From the NCBI RefSeq assembly GCF_000374485.1, contig NZ_KB894493.1, positions 1-64,000 of the forward strand: a stretch of 64,000 nucleotides of DNA, in the 5' to 3' direction. A program made the position numbers and the translations under genes. Of the stretch, positions 17,734 to 28,040 are shown one piece after another. Origin of the DNA: Algicola sagamiensis DSM 14643. GTDB lineage: Bacteria > Pseudomonadota > Gammaproteobacteria > Enterobacterales > Alteromonadaceae. Numbering within the stretch: the first letter of the stretch is position 1; each line of letters opens with the position of its first letter. The notes below the pieces were generated by a model that was given only the letters and a program-made list of their open reading frames with translations, searched no databases and was not told the DNA's origin.

Positions 17734-20611
17734 TTAGAAACTGTAGGCAAGTCCAGCGTAGAACTTACGACCAATATTGTCATAAATTGCACTACCAACA
17801 CCTGCGCCTGAATAGCCATTTGGAGCATCTTTATCAAGTAGATTGTCAATACCGATATATGTTTCGAAATCATCTGTGACATGATAACGAGCTTGAACAT
17901 CGTGGTATGTGACTGAACCCACTTGTGTTGGAGAAATTGCATCTGGGTTAGCAGCTAGCGTATCTCTTTCCTCTGTATACATGCCACCAACATAACGCAT
18001 TTTCCAATTAATATTGAAGTCTTCATACGCATAGTTTGTTGAGAATGACCCTTGCCATCTTGGATCTCCAATCTCTGATACTGCTGAATCACTATTCGAT
18101 AGATCTTCCTGGAAAGGGTAGTCCTCCAATGTCATTAGATAAGTTGCAATCAAACGTGTATTAAACTCACCTGAAAATGCTTCAAAGCTGTACGCAAAAT
18201 CGAAGTCAATTCCTTCTGCATCCTTTTTAGCAAGGTTTTGGTTAATCGACTTCACATTTGATACTTGGCCATTAGCATCGCGCGTAATTGCTGCGCAATA
18301 CTTGTTTCCAATTCCCGATGTGGAACGGTAACAGTAATCAAGTGTTTTTTGTACAGAAAGCGTTGCAATGACATCTTCAATTTCAAACTTCCAATAGTCC
18401 ACTGTTGCAGAGAATCCGTCTAAGAACCCTGGTGTATAAACGAAACCAAATGTAAGACTTGTTGATGTCTCAGGATCTAGCTCAGGGTTACCACCAGATT
18501 GTACAGGCTTATTTCCTGAACGTGGATCTGTGTAGTTTGCTGGTACACTTGATGCAGCACAGTTCGCTTTAATCGCTGTAATGTAAGTTGCATTATCTTG
18601 ATCATTCTTAACATCACATGGGTCGTCATAAAAAGCAAAGTTACCACCAAGCGGTGAAAATAGTTCATCAATATTTGGTGCACGTACAGCTTTTGCATAT
18701 GTCATACGTGTACGAAGATCTTCGTATATAGACCAATCAATACCAGCTTTCCAAGTTGTTGCGCTTCCCGTTGTACTGTAATCTGAATAACGTGCCGCAA
18801 GGTCGAGAGTCATTAGATCAATACCTGGTAAATCAGCAAGTAGTGGTATTGAGAACTCTGTGAACACTTCAGTAACATCAAATTGCCCTTCAAGTGGTGC
18901 GATCGCAGTTAAGAATGTTTCTCCACTTACGACTTGCTCGTCATATCCACCTTCAGCAGTTTCTTTACGGTATTCCGCGCCAACTGCAAATCCAACATCT
19001 CCAGCAGGAAGCTCAAAGAGAGCGCCATTTGACACAGATCCAGAGTAAACGGTTTGTGTTGTTTTACCTTGGAACAAAGATGTGGTCATAAACCAATCTT
19101 GCGCTGCTTGGCTAACATTACCGTTTCCAAGAAGGTTAACAGGTACACAGCCTTTGATATTTGGGTTGCTTTGATCTTCATTGGCATCAAGTGTCGCACG
19201 ACAAACTGCTTTACCAGTATTTGGATCAACGACAGCATCGACGGCATTTTTAAATCTTTCTTTAATAAGGTTGTTAAAGTTCTTACGATTTGTTGTCGTT
19301 TGTCCCCAAACAACAGAAACGTCATAATCCCAATCCTCAAGGAAAGATCCTTTCCAGACCACTCACAAAACGCGATGTTTGTCTGATATTTTCTTCTGAA
19401 CGACGGCCCATATCAGTATGAATACGGCGAATTGAAATACTTTCTAGGTTATTCTTTGCCATGAATTCAACAAGCTCTGCACTCGCAAAAGCGTTGTCTT
19501 TTTGTATGGTTTCATCACGACTAAATGTCCAGTCAGCATGGTCAGTTGCTTTTGTTTGAGAATACTTTCCATGGAAATAAAGAGATGCTTGATCGTTGAT
19601 GTCGTAGTTTACTTTTGAATTAAAAGTTATCCGTTTAAACTCAGGTTGGTATGTTGAGCCTTTACTAAAATCAAACCAATCACAATCACCAGCACAGCGG
19701 AAATCATCATATAGATTGCCTAGCTTTTGCTTCCTAAATGTACCATCTGGTAAGAACATATAGCCGCCATCGTCTAGTGCAAATCGGCCACCATCGCTAT
19801 AAATATGAAGCCCAGCGTCTTTTACGCGTAGCTTGTCAGGAATTTTGTTCTCACCTTTAACTTCATTTTTTTCGTTTGGATTTCTGATATCGGAATAACT
19901 AGAATGGCCACGATCCGCTTGAGTAATTGCATTTTGTCCAGCAACTTCTAATGAAACAGCGGCATTACCTTTGCCATTAGCAAATTCGCCTCCAGCAGAA
20001 AATGCGTATTTGTAATCAGAGAACCCGGAGTCAGCCGCATCGCTTTTCTGAGCAGAAAAATGAACACCATCAATATTATCTTTCAAGATAAAGTTAACAA
20101 CACCAGAGACTGCATCAGCACCGTAGACTGCAGATGCGCCACCAGTAATAACTTCAACAGATTTGATCCATTCTGTAGGGATTGTGTTGACATCTACACG
20201 TGCAGTACCAATATCTGATGCTACATGACGCTTTCCATCGATAAGAACAAGTGTTCTGTTACTTCCAAGTCGACGTAAATCAAGGAAGTTAGAGCCCGTT
20301 GTGCCGATATAGTTTGTCGAGCTGGACATGGAGAAAGTATTTCCCAAAGCAGGAAGTGAGTTTAATAGGTCACCCAGATTTGTCGCACCAGATGCTTTAA
20401 TCGCGTCTTCACCAATAACTGTGATTGGAGCCGGTGCAACAACACCTTCACGTAGGATACGTGTACCTGTTACCTGGATACGCTCTACACTTTCATCTTC
20501 AGCGCTGGCTTCGTTAGCATAGGCAGTATTTGGAATGGTATTGAATGCGAGCGCTGAAACAGCGAGCATTTTCATACTACTGGAAATTGGATTTAGCCTG
20601 AACATCTTCAA
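17734..20611 (-). pseudogene. TonB-dependent receptor with a single-base frameshift
   Basis: Two overlapping frames together encode one outer-membrane receptor of ~957 aa. The N-terminal part (19337-20611) has a signal peptide, the plug domain (VERIQVTGTRI, TLVLIDGKRHV, VITGGASAVYGADAVSGVVN) and early barrel strands. The C-terminal part (17734-19362) has the remaining barrel and ends in FYAGLAYSF, the aromatic BAM signal. The frames meet at about 19351-19353: removing one base from GGAAAGGATC (minus strand) restores GLEGSFLEDWDYDV. All else looks intact, so this is a recent mutation or a sequencing error. Several cysteines in the C-terminal part suggest disulfide-linked loops. The substrate is unknown. 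Confidence 0.9.
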
Positions 20612-21241
20612 CTCCGTTCTATAACTTATATTTCGTTTGGCGGGCCGTACAATTTCAGATGGTTAAATAATTATTGGTGTTTCCCACCTTCTACATCCTT
20701 AGTGGTTTGAAGCACATCCAATGTGAAAAATGTTACGACCAATCACGACAATACTATAGTTAAAGAAAAATAATCAAACTTTATTGCCAATAAAATTTTT
20801 CATTTTATGAATAAAAATACTGAAGTTTCATAAAAAATCTTATAAAACAGTAAGATAAAAAATGAACAGAAATGAAAAAAAAGTAGTCAATTATCAACCG
20901 CAAGTGATGATGAAATTATGTTTTTTTGTTGTTAATATTTTATTTATTGCCATTAAAATCAATTAATTATCTAGGAAGCTTTCCCTAAAATAGATAAAAT
21001 AAGGGTTTTGGTTAAATCTTGGAGAAATACTGAATTTCAAACACTTTACTTGATGATTATGATATTTGGTATGCAGTATAAGCATCTACCGTTTCTGGTA
21101 CAGAGTGCCAATTATGGGTGAAATAAGAGGCAGTAATGTTAGTTTTTTGTATTCATCATCCTTCCATGAAGCATTGTAATTAACGCGATTTGTTGAAATG
21201 AATATGATAGACTTGGGCCGTTTTTTTTCGAGGTTGAGACA
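20612..21241. other. A+T-rich intergenic region between receptor and fklB
   Basis: A 630-bp divergent promoter region without a credible gene. It is strongly A/T rich around 20760-20960, with long A and T tracts. Promoters for the receptor (minus) and fklB (plus) should lie here, but no clear operator was recognised. Confidence 0.6.
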
Positions 21242-21862
21242 ATGACAAATAAAAACTACGATTCAGTAGAATTACAAGCGAGCTATGGCGTAGGTCGCCA
21301 AATGGGTGAACAACTTGCAGCAAACCCTTTTGAAGGGCTTGATGTTCATGCTGTAATGGATGGGTTTCAAGATGCATTGACAGCGCAGGAAAGTCGTGTC
21401 TCGATTGAAGAGATACAGGTTGCATTTACTGAAATCAATCAGAGAATGCAGCAGGCAGCTGCTGAGCAAGCACAAAAACTGGCTGCTGAAGGTGAGGTTT
21501 TCCTCGCTGAGAATGCCAAGCGTGAAGAAATTCAAGTGACAGACTCAGGCCTTCAATACGAAGTACTTGAAGAAGGTGAGGGCGAGATCCCTACGTTAGA
21601 GTCGACTGTCCGGACTCATTACCATGGGACGCTGATTAATGGTGATACTTTCGACAGTTCTTATGATCGTGGTCAGCCAGCTGAATTCCCTGTTCAGGGG
21701 GTTATCAAAGGCTGGACTGAAGCTTTACAGCTTATGAAGACTGGTTCAAAGTGGCGTCTATACATTCCTTCTCATCTTGCTTATGGCGAGCAGGGTGCAG
21801 GCGGAAGAATTGGTCCGAATGCAACGTTGATTTTCGATATTGAGTTGCTCGATATTCTTTAA
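21242..21862 (+). CDS. fklB: FKBP-type peptidyl-prolyl isomerase FklB
   Basis: A 206-aa protein, the same length as E. coli FklB. The N-terminal domain (about 1-90) is the helical dimerisation segment (ASYGVGRQMGEQL, then a long alanine/glutamine-rich helix). The C-terminal FKBP domain (about 115-206) has VRTHYHGTLINGDTFDSSYD, the VIKGWTEALQLMKTGSKW core and YIPSHLAYG. It catalyses cis-trans isomerisation at proline. No signal peptide is present, so it is cytoplasmic. AGGTTGAGACA precedes the ATG. A perfect-stem terminator follows. Confidence 0.95.
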   Translation: MTNKNYDSVELQASYGVGRQMGEQLAANPFEGLDVHAVMDGFQDALTAQESRVSIEEIQVAFTEINQRMQQAAAEQAQKLAAEGEVFLAENAKREEIQVTDSGLQYEVLEEGEGEIPTLESTVRTHYHGTLINGDTFDSSYDRGQPAEFPVQGVIKGWTEALQLMKTGSKWRLYIPSHLAYGEQGAGGRIGPNATLIFDIELLDIL

Positions 21863-21871
21863 TCACTCTTT

Positions 21872-21903
21872 ATTCCTGTTCATGATAAACCATGAACAGG
21901 AAT
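21872..21903. terminator. Terminator after fklB
   Basis: ATTCCTGTTCATG and CATGAACAGGAAT form a perfect 13-bp stem with loop ATAAAC. T-rich sequence follows within about ten bases. Confidence 0.75.
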
Positions 21904-22028
21904 TATCACTTTTTCTCTCCTTTATCCTTTTCTATCTTTATTTTTCTTATCAAACAGTTGGGTACGACTATACATCTGAGCGAAAACCGCATAAGGTATT
22001 GGCTATGTGAAATTGAGATCCAAATTAT

Positions 22029-22760
22029 ATGACTCAAAAAGTATGTATCGTGACCGGTGGTTCATTTGGAATTGGTGCTAGTGTTGTTACTGGGATGCAG
22101 GAAGATGGCTATCGTGTTTTTAATTTTGACCTTCGCCCCGGAGAACTCGGTGAACATATTTCCTGTGATGTATCGAATGGTGAGCACGTACAATCTGCAG
22201 TCTCGGAAGTTCTGTCAAAAGTCGATCACATTGATGCTTTAGTTGTCAATGCCGGCATTTACTTCTCTGGTAATATTGAAGAAACATCTGAGGCTGACTT
22301 TGATCGGATTATGTCCATCAATGTGAAAGGGGCTTATCATACGGTACAACAAATCTTACCGACTATGCGAGAGCAGCAATTTGGCACTATTGTGGTCATG
22401 GCTTCTGATCAGGCATTTGTAGCCAAGTCGAAATCTTTTGCCTATAACATGAGTAAAGCAGCCGTTGCTTCTCTTGCGAAAACAACCGCTTTGGACTACG
22501 CCCAGTTTGGGATCCGCTGTAATGCTGTTTGTCCCGGAACAATCGAAACACCGTTATACCATCAAGCGATTGATCGTTACTGCGAGGTTTCTGGTGCAGA
22601 TAAAGCAGAAGTTCATGCTGACGAAGGGGCACTTCAACCCATTGGAAGAATTGGTCAGCCTGAAGAGGTTGCGCACTTAGTTCGATTTTTAGTGAGTGAT
22701 AAAGCAAGTTTTATTACTGGCAGTTTGCACGCTGTTGATGGTGGTTACACCACACGATAA
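22029..22760 (+). CDS. Short-chain dehydrogenase/reductase (SDR)
   Basis: A classical SDR of 243 aa using NAD(P). The N-terminal Rossmann motif is TGGSFGIG (residues 9-16), followed by CDVSN, the NAG motif VVNAGIYFSG, the active-site serine in VVMASDQ and YNMSK (Y-x3-K), then CPGTIETPL and the C-terminal VDGGYTTR. The substrate is not evident. The next gene, 9 bp downstream, encodes an amidohydrolase_2 protein; such SDR/lactonase pairs occur in oxidative sugar pathways (for example L-fucose or L-rhamnose to lactone to acid), so a sugar dehydrogenase is one possibility. Confidence 0.88.
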   Translation: MTQKVCIVTGGSFGIGASVVTGMQEDGYRVFNFDLRPGELGEHISCDVSNGEHVQSAVSEVLSKVDHIDALVVNAGIYFSGNIEETSEADFDRIMSINVKGAYHTVQQILPTMREQQFGTIVVMASDQAFVAKSKSFAYNMSKAAVASLAKTTALDYAQFGIRCNAVCPGTIETPLYHQAIDRYCEVSGADKAEVHADEGALQPIGRIGQPEEVAHLVRFLVSDKASFITGSLHAVDGGYTTR

Positions 22761-22769
22761 GGATGAGCG

Positions 22770-23624
22770 ATGAAGATCATTGACCCACATGTCCACTTGA
22801 TAAATCGCTCAGTTGGTGATTATTTTTGGTTAGATCACCAAAATCCGCCATATTGGAAGAATAAGAAACTGATAGATCGGACACACATGTTGCCCGATTT
22901 GTCATTAAAAGAACCGCTTGAACTGACTGGCTTTGTTCATATAGAAGCAGGGTTTGATAACAAGGCACCTTGGCGAGAGATCACTTGGCTTGATGGTTAT
23001 GTTGACATGCCATTCAAGACGATTGGCTTCTCTGATTTATTATCAAAAGATTTCTCTCAGTGCTTGGAGAGGCAAATTATATATCCTCACTTTGTTGGTG
23101 TCCGTCATATTCTGGAAGAAGAAGCACAGCAAATTTTATCTCACTCATTTTGTAAACAACATCTGAGCCTCCTTGCTAACAGTGGTTTATTGTTTGAAGC
23201 ACAAATCAATTGTGCTGACTCTGCATCTTGGCAAAGCCTATGTCGAATGCTCGATCAAATACCGGATCTGAAAGTGATATTGACACACAGTGGGCTTGCA
23301 GGGGCACAAGGGAAAGTTGTTGATCAAAACGCATGGAAAAAGGGGATAAAGTCGCTTGCTAATTACCCAAATTGTGCGATCAAGTGTTCCGGCTGGGAAA
23401 TAAATCTCACACTAAATCAAAATAATCATATAAGTGACATTGTCACATACATAGTCAGTGAATTTGGTTACGATAGAACAATGCTCGCGAGTAACTTTCC
23501 TTTATGCCAAATGGCTATGGAATATCAATCACTTTGGGAGAGTTATACAGTACTGGATAAATCTATACGCCAAAACCTTCACTCTTTATGTTATCAAACC
23601 GCCTTTGATTGGTATCAGTTTTAA
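22770..23624 (+). CDS. Amidohydrolase_2 family hydrolase, lactonase-like
   Basis: A 284-aa TIM-barrel metal-dependent hydrolase of the amidohydrolase_2 (PF04909) type. It has DPHVHL at residues 5-10 (HxH metal site), GVRHIL near 112, LTHSG near 171, and ASNFP near 240, where the family usually has GSDFP; the aspartate of that motif is therefore changed to asparagine. It resembles L-fuconolactonase and L-rhamnonolactonase-type enzymes. AAGGATGAG lies before the ATG, and the gene is coupled to the SDR gene (9-bp gap). The role is inferred from pairing. Confidence 0.8.
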   Translation: MKIIDPHVHLINRSVGDYFWLDHQNPPYWKNKKLIDRTHMLPDLSLKEPLELTGFVHIEAGFDNKAPWREITWLDGYVDMPFKTIGFSDLLSKDFSQCLERQIIYPHFVGVRHILEEEAQQILSHSFCKQHLSLLANSGLLFEAQINCADSASWQSLCRMLDQIPDLKVILTHSGLAGAQGKVVDQNAWKKGIKSLANYPNCAIKCSGWEINLTLNQNNHISDIVTYIVSEFGYDRTMLASNFPLCQMAMEYQSLWESYTVLDKSIRQNLHSLCYQTAFDWYQF

Positions 23625-23856
23625 AGTTTATCAATCCGAATTCCATTCTCTTTCGCGTCCCTAAGATAAATCATTTTATTTAAAACTATTTTGAATAGTT
23701 CGTTACATACTTTGACGTGTTTACTCATCCATGAATTTTTCTATTTGATAATCATGTGATAAACACTTTAAGTTTGTTGTTTAAGTCGTAAGAACAGTAA
23801 TTATTGAACAACAAAATGCAGTCAAAAACAAATGAAGATTTATTGATATAGAAATT

Positions 23857-24765
23857 ATGCTAAGCACTGATGTGAATCGTACTCAAGAAAATATTGAAAT
23901 ACCAGAAGAAGTCTGTGTTGATGAAGTAACAACAGAAGTACAGGTATCTTCCATTAATGGTGTTCAACGAGCAGTTCAATTTTTAGAACGGCCGGTATTG
24001 CCTGTTCCACAATTTTCATATCAACAACCTTCACAACAGAAGAATAAACCGATCGATCAAGTTGTCGTTCAAACAATTCACTATGCATTAAAAGCAGAAC
24101 TGGAGAAGTTATTCGCTTACAGAACTAAATCAGACAACCATGACTTTTCAATGAAACTAGAAACGTTATGTCACCAAATAAAAACGAGTATCGATAAATT
24201 TGGTCATTCGCTTTCTGGTACTAAGATTTATGAACTCGATTCTGTATTAGAAATGATTATGGAGAGTCGTCAGCTACTTGAACAAATTGAAGGGAAGTCC
24301 AAGGTGGACCTATCAACTTATGATGACAAACAACAAATTCTGCGAGAATTACTATTTAAAGAAAATGGGCAATGGGGAGATGCTTTTCACCAATCGGATC
24401 GCAATCAAAAGTCAATGATCCAGCGTTTTAACATGGATGAGCGTATTCATACTCAACAAGATACAAATGCAAAGAAGTCAGAACAACTGGTTAGTTTAAG
24501 CTTATGTAATATGATTGCTGATGCATGTGGTGGGTTTTGTAATCCACATTGTCAAAAAGGGGAAATCTCCTGTCGGCGAGTCCGTCATATGCAGCAAGAA
24601 CAAGAGCGCATGGAAGCTAAGGCTGAAGTAAGGGCAGAAGCCATGGCCAAAGCAAGAGCTGAAGAAGTAAGAGTTGAAGTAATGGACGAAGCATGGGCTA
24701 AAAAAGTAAGGATTGAAGAAATAAGGCAAAAAGAAAGGGATGAGGAGGCTAAGCGGGTAATCTAA
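23857..24765 (+). CDS. Unrecognised protein with cysteine cluster and 13-residue helical repeats
   Basis: A 302-aa soluble protein, not assigned to any family. Residues 1-65 are polar and glutamine/proline-rich. Residues 70-150 are predicted helical. Residues 217-239 hold five cysteines (C217, C224, C228, C232, C239: a C-x3-C-x3-C-x6-C core with one His), which fits metal binding. The tail (about 245-302) is highly charged and contains three 13-residue repeats beginning VRAEAM, VRVEVM and VRIEEI at 258, 271 and 284. No signal peptide or membrane segment is present. No strong ribosome binding site is seen before the ATG. It stands alone between the amidohydrolase and a terminator. Confidence 0.75.
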   Translation: MLSTDVNRTQENIEIPEEVCVDEVTTEVQVSSINGVQRAVQFLERPVLPVPQFSYQQPSQQKNKPIDQVVVQTIHYALKAELEKLFAYRTKSDNHDFSMKLETLCHQIKTSIDKFGHSLSGTKIYELDSVLEMIMESRQLLEQIEGKSKVDLSTYDDKQQILRELLFKENGQWGDAFHQSDRNQKSMIQRFNMDERIHTQQDTNAKKSEQLVSLSLCNMIADACGGFCNPHCQKGEISCRRVRHMQQEQERMEAKAEVRAEAMAKARAEEVRVEVMDEAWAKKVRIEEIRQKERDEEAKRVI

Positions 24766-24787
24766 AAAGGGGCTTTCAGCCCCTTTT
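24763..24787. terminator. Bidirectional terminator before asnS
   Basis: AAAAAGGGGCT pairs with AGCCCCTTTTTT over a TTC loop. It serves the plus-strand gene ending at 24765 and the convergent asnS. Confidence 0.9.
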
Positions 24788-24808
24788 TTCTATCTTCAGG
24801 GTCAGATA

Positions 24809-26209
24809 TTAGAAGTTTACATTGCCTGGTGTTCTTGGGAATGGGATCACATCACGAACATTTTGCATACCCGTCACATAAGCAACGAGGCGCTCAAAGC
24901 CTAGGCCAAATCCAGAGTGTGGAACTGTACCATAACGTCTTAAATCACGATACCAGCCATAGTCTTCCGGGTTTAATCCCATTTCCGATAGACGTTCATC
25001 GAATACTTCAAGTCGTTCTTCACGCTGACTTCCACCGATAATCTCACCGATTCCAGGTGCAAGGACATCCATCGCTGCCACTGTGCGTTTATCATCATTG
25101 ATACGCATGTAAAATGCTTTAATGTCTTTCGGGTAGTTTTGCATAATAATCGGAGCACCAACATGCTCTTCAGCAAGATAACGTTCATGCTCAGATTGAA
25201 GATCAACACCCCATTCAACAGGGAACTCAAACTTTTTATCGCAGTTTTGTAAGATCTCGATCGCATCTGAATAGTCCATTCGAACAAATTCTGATTCAAC
25301 CAAGCCTTCTAATCGTGAGATCACACTCTTATCAATACGTTGTGCAAAGAAATCAAGGTCGTCACGACGTTCTTCAAGTACAGCTTTACAGACATACTTC
25401 AACATATCCTCAGCAAGCTGTGCTATATCACTTAAGTCAGCAAAGGCGACTTCAGGCTCCACCATCCAGAATTCGGCTAAGTGACGACTTGTATTGGAGT
25501 TTTCTGCGCGGAATGTTGGCCCAAATGTATAAACGTTTGATAGGGCACATGCATAGGTCTCAGCATTGAGCTGCCCAGATACAGTCAAGAACGACTCTTT
25601 ACAGAAAAAGTCTTCGCTAAAATCTACTTCCCCTTTTTCTGTTCTTGGCAGGTTTTGCAAGTCCAGAGTGCTTACACGGAACATTTCACCTGCACCTTCT
25701 GTATCACTTGCTGTAATAATTGGTGCACTGATCCAGTAGTAACCGCGCTCATGGAAGAAGCGATGTATAGCTTGGGATAGGCTATTTCTGACACGAGTGA
25801 CGGCACCAATTACGTTTGTTCTTGGACGCAAATGTGCGTGTTCACGAAGGTATTCAATACTATGGCGTTTCGCTGCCATTGGATAAGTATCTGGATTTTC
25901 AACCCAACCAACAACATCGACTCTTGTTGCTTTAATTTCAAAGGATTGCCCTTGACCTTGTGACTCAACAAGCTCACCTTCACAAATCACGGCACAACCC
26001 GCTGTTAGTGATGTAATTTCAGACGCATAATTCGATAGATTATTGTCGGCAACCACCTGGATTGGATTAAAGCAAGAGCCATCATGGACAGCTAAAAATG
26101 AAAAACCCGCTTTTGAATCGCGACGTGTGCGGATCCAACCTTTGATGGTGATAGATTCACCGACTTTATGTTTGCCTTTAAGAGCAGCATCTATAGATGA
26201 ATGCGACAT
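24809..26209 (-). CDS. asnS: Asparaginyl-tRNA synthetase
   Basis: AsnS charges tRNA-Asn with asparagine. It is a class IIb synthetase: N-terminal OB-fold anticodon-binding domain (about 1-110, with [20 protein letters not shown]), then the catalytic core. Motif 2 lies at [16 protein letters not shown] and motif 3 at [15 protein letters not shown]. The start at 26209 gives 466 aa, identical in length to E. coli AsnS, with GGAG upstream; the GTG five codons earlier lies inside that ribosome binding site. The enzyme is very similar to E. coli AsnS throughout. Confidence 0.98.
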   Translation of the reverse strand: MSHSSIDAALKGKHKVGESITIKGWIRTRRDSKAGFSFLAVHDGSCFNPIQVVADNNLSNYASEITSLTAGCAVICEGELVESQGQGQSFEIKATRVDVVGWVENPDTYPMAAKRHSIEYLREHAHLRPRTNVIGAVTRVRNSLSQAIHRFFHERGYYWISAPIITASDTEGAGEMFRVSTLDLQNLPRTEKGEVDFSEDFFCKESFLTVSGQLNAETYACALSNVYTFGPTFRAENSNTSRHLAEFWMVEPEVAFADLSDIAQLAEDMLKYVCKAVLEERRDDLDFFAQRIDKSVISRLEGLVESEFVRMDYSDAIEILQNCDKKFEFPVEWGVDLQSEHERYLAEEHVGAPIIMQNYPKDIKAFYMRINDDKRTVAAMDVLAPGIGEIIGGSQREERLEVFDERLSEMGLNPEDYGWYRDLRRYGTVPHSGFGLGFERLVAYVTGMQNVRDVIPFPRTPGNVNF

Positions 26210-26371
26210 GCAATCAAACTCCACTTTTTATATGTCGAAATTGTTCTAATTAAGCCCCCAATATTACCTTGAAAGCGCTAAGAAACAAGTAAAACTTGTG
26301 TTCCTGGTGGGAATTGCTTAATTAGTAAAGGAAGTAAGTCAAAAAATACACTGCAAACAGAAGAGTTACAC

Positions 26372-26740
26372 TTGTCTGAAGAAGATAAACAACCAAAACT
26401 GGAGTTTGATGATAAAGAAACGGATCTCAAGTCCAGTCTATCTAAGGTGATCCGCGCCTTAACATTGACTGCGTGGGGGTTGTTTATTTTAAGTCTAGTT
26501 ATTTTTCATTATGCAAGGCCAGAGCTAGAGTGGGGGATCTTACGTTATTTCGACATTCCAGTTCGCACTTTCTGGTTAATTTCCCTTCTCACTTGGTTAA
26601 AGGTTGTATTGCTGGCTTGTGTGGCGTTCAGCTGTTATGCAATTTACTTAAACTATCAAGCGGGAGCTAATCACTTTCGCTTCAATCTTTATCTTTTAGC
26701 GACGGTGTCAATCGTATTTTTTACACTCTTATGGGTGTAA
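26372..26740 (+). CDS. Small three-helix membrane protein
   Basis: A 122-aa protein with a charged N-terminus (1-25) and three hydrophobic helices (about 29-47, 68-92 and 104-121). No family is recognised. Translation appears to start at TTG with GAAG a few bases before it; no ATG start is available in frame. The next gene, a frameshifted binding protein, starts 19 bp downstream, so they may share a transcript. Confidence 0.6.
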   Translation: MSEEDKQPKLEFDDKETDLKSSLSKVIRALTLTAWGLFILSLVIFHYARPELEWGILRYFDIPVRTFWLISLLTWLKVVLLACVAFSCYAIYLNYQAGANHFRFNLYLLATVSIVFFTLLWV

Positions 26741-26759
26741 AAATAGAGGATGTGAAACT

Positions 26760-27571
26760 TTGAAAGCACGCTTAAGAACCATACTCCTTTTTGTTGCTGC
26801 AATGACGTTGGTCGTACCAAGAAGTTTGGCCGAAGAAAATGTGTCGTATATTGCATTATTATCTGAACCAATTGCGTTTGTTGAAAAGCGTAATAACAGG
26901 GGAATATATATCGATATTTTGAATGAATTAGCCACACGAGTTAACTTGAATCAAATGAACGAAACAACAATCGCACCATTTGCAAGAATATTAAAACGAA
27001 TAAAAAAAACCAGCATGGTTATACAGTCACCATACTTTTACCGAGTCCAAAGCTGCCCTCGACAATTGTTCAGCTTACCCCCGTTATTCGATTTAAAAAT
27101 GCCATTATCAGCTTAAAAAAGGCGCCTTTGTCATGGAAAAACATTGAAGGTAAGCTCGTTGGAGTGATCCGTGGTGCAGAACGTAGTTATGGTACTGAAT
27201 TTATAAGAGCAGTGGAGCAGCATGGCATTGTATTGGTACCTGTAAATACTGTAAAGCAAGGGATTTCCATGTTACTTAGAGGAAGAATCAATGGTTACTT
27301 TGGACCTGATTTATTGAGTCATTACTGGATTCAAAAGCTGGGCTATCGTTGTGATGTCCTCGCAGGCCAAGTATTGTATTTGAATGAAATAACTGCCCAT
27401 CTGATGATGTCAAAACCCTACCATATGAAAATCAGTCATGCGAAAAAATTCTCAGATAAACTCAATCAAACAATGAAAAAGCTTATTCAAGAAAAGGCCG
27501 TTGAAACAATCATCGACCGATATATCAAACCAGATACATGCTTGAGAACGTTAAGAGGCAATACAATTTAA
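26760..27571 (+). pseudogene. Periplasmic solute-binding-like protein, frameshifted in an A8 run
   Basis: Two frames (26760-27116 and 27128-27571) encode the halves of one ~270-aa secreted binding protein. The N-terminal half has a signal peptide ending RSLA-EE and the lobe with APFARILKRI. The C-terminal half has WKNIEGKLVGVIRGAERSYG, typical of the family. They join cleanly if one A is added to the run of eight As at 27002-27009, restoring a continuous reading through SPKLPSTIVQLTPVIRFKNA. The cause may be a real loss, a homopolymer sequencing error, or transcriptional slippage. The start is TTG with AGAGGA 8 bases upstream. Confidence 0.85.
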
Positions 27572-27579
27572 ATGTTTAT

Positions 27580-27960
27580 TTAAGTACGCCAAATATCATT
27601 AGACTCAAAAGAATACAGCCAGAGTAGAAAGTAATAGTAAGCATATAAGCATAGGAGGGCTATGACTTGGATTGTCATGATTGAGTCAGTAAAAACCCAT
27701 TCGCCTTGCATTAAGTGCCCGAAAGTATCAGAAAGATGCAAAAAGAAGCTCAGAATAAAGACTCCCCTCCATATCATCGGGTTATATAACTTTTTTCGAA
27801 AAACATAAGCATAAACACCCAGCATGCCAACATAAAACAACAGGATGTTCAGATACAAGGACGGGCTTTGTATTTCATCAGGAATAATTGACAGATCATA
27901 GGAAATGCTGATTATAGTCAACGGGATAAGAAGTAGTAAGTGGCATAGTCGGAGGGGCAT
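27580..27960 (-). CDS. Small four-helix membrane protein
   Basis: A 126-aa hydrophobic protein with four predicted helices (about 4-20, 35-53, 63-82 and 92-115). No family is recognised. A 14-bp near-perfect tandem repeat (GGCTCA-ended units at 27960-27987) overlaps the start region and leaves no clear ribosome binding site, so the start is uncertain. Confidence 0.5.
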   Translation of the reverse strand: MPLRLCHLLLLIPLTIISISYDLSIIPDEIQSPSLYLNILLFYVGMLGVYAYVFRKKLYNPMIWRGVFILSFFLHLSDTFGHLMQGEWVFTDSIMTIQVIALLCLYAYYYFLLWLYSFESNDIWRT

Positions 27961-28040
27961 AATACTGGCTCAATAATGCTGGCTCATCGGAAAGGAAGTG
28001 TCTTAATTAGGAAGTTATCCTAGGAATCGTGAGATTCACG

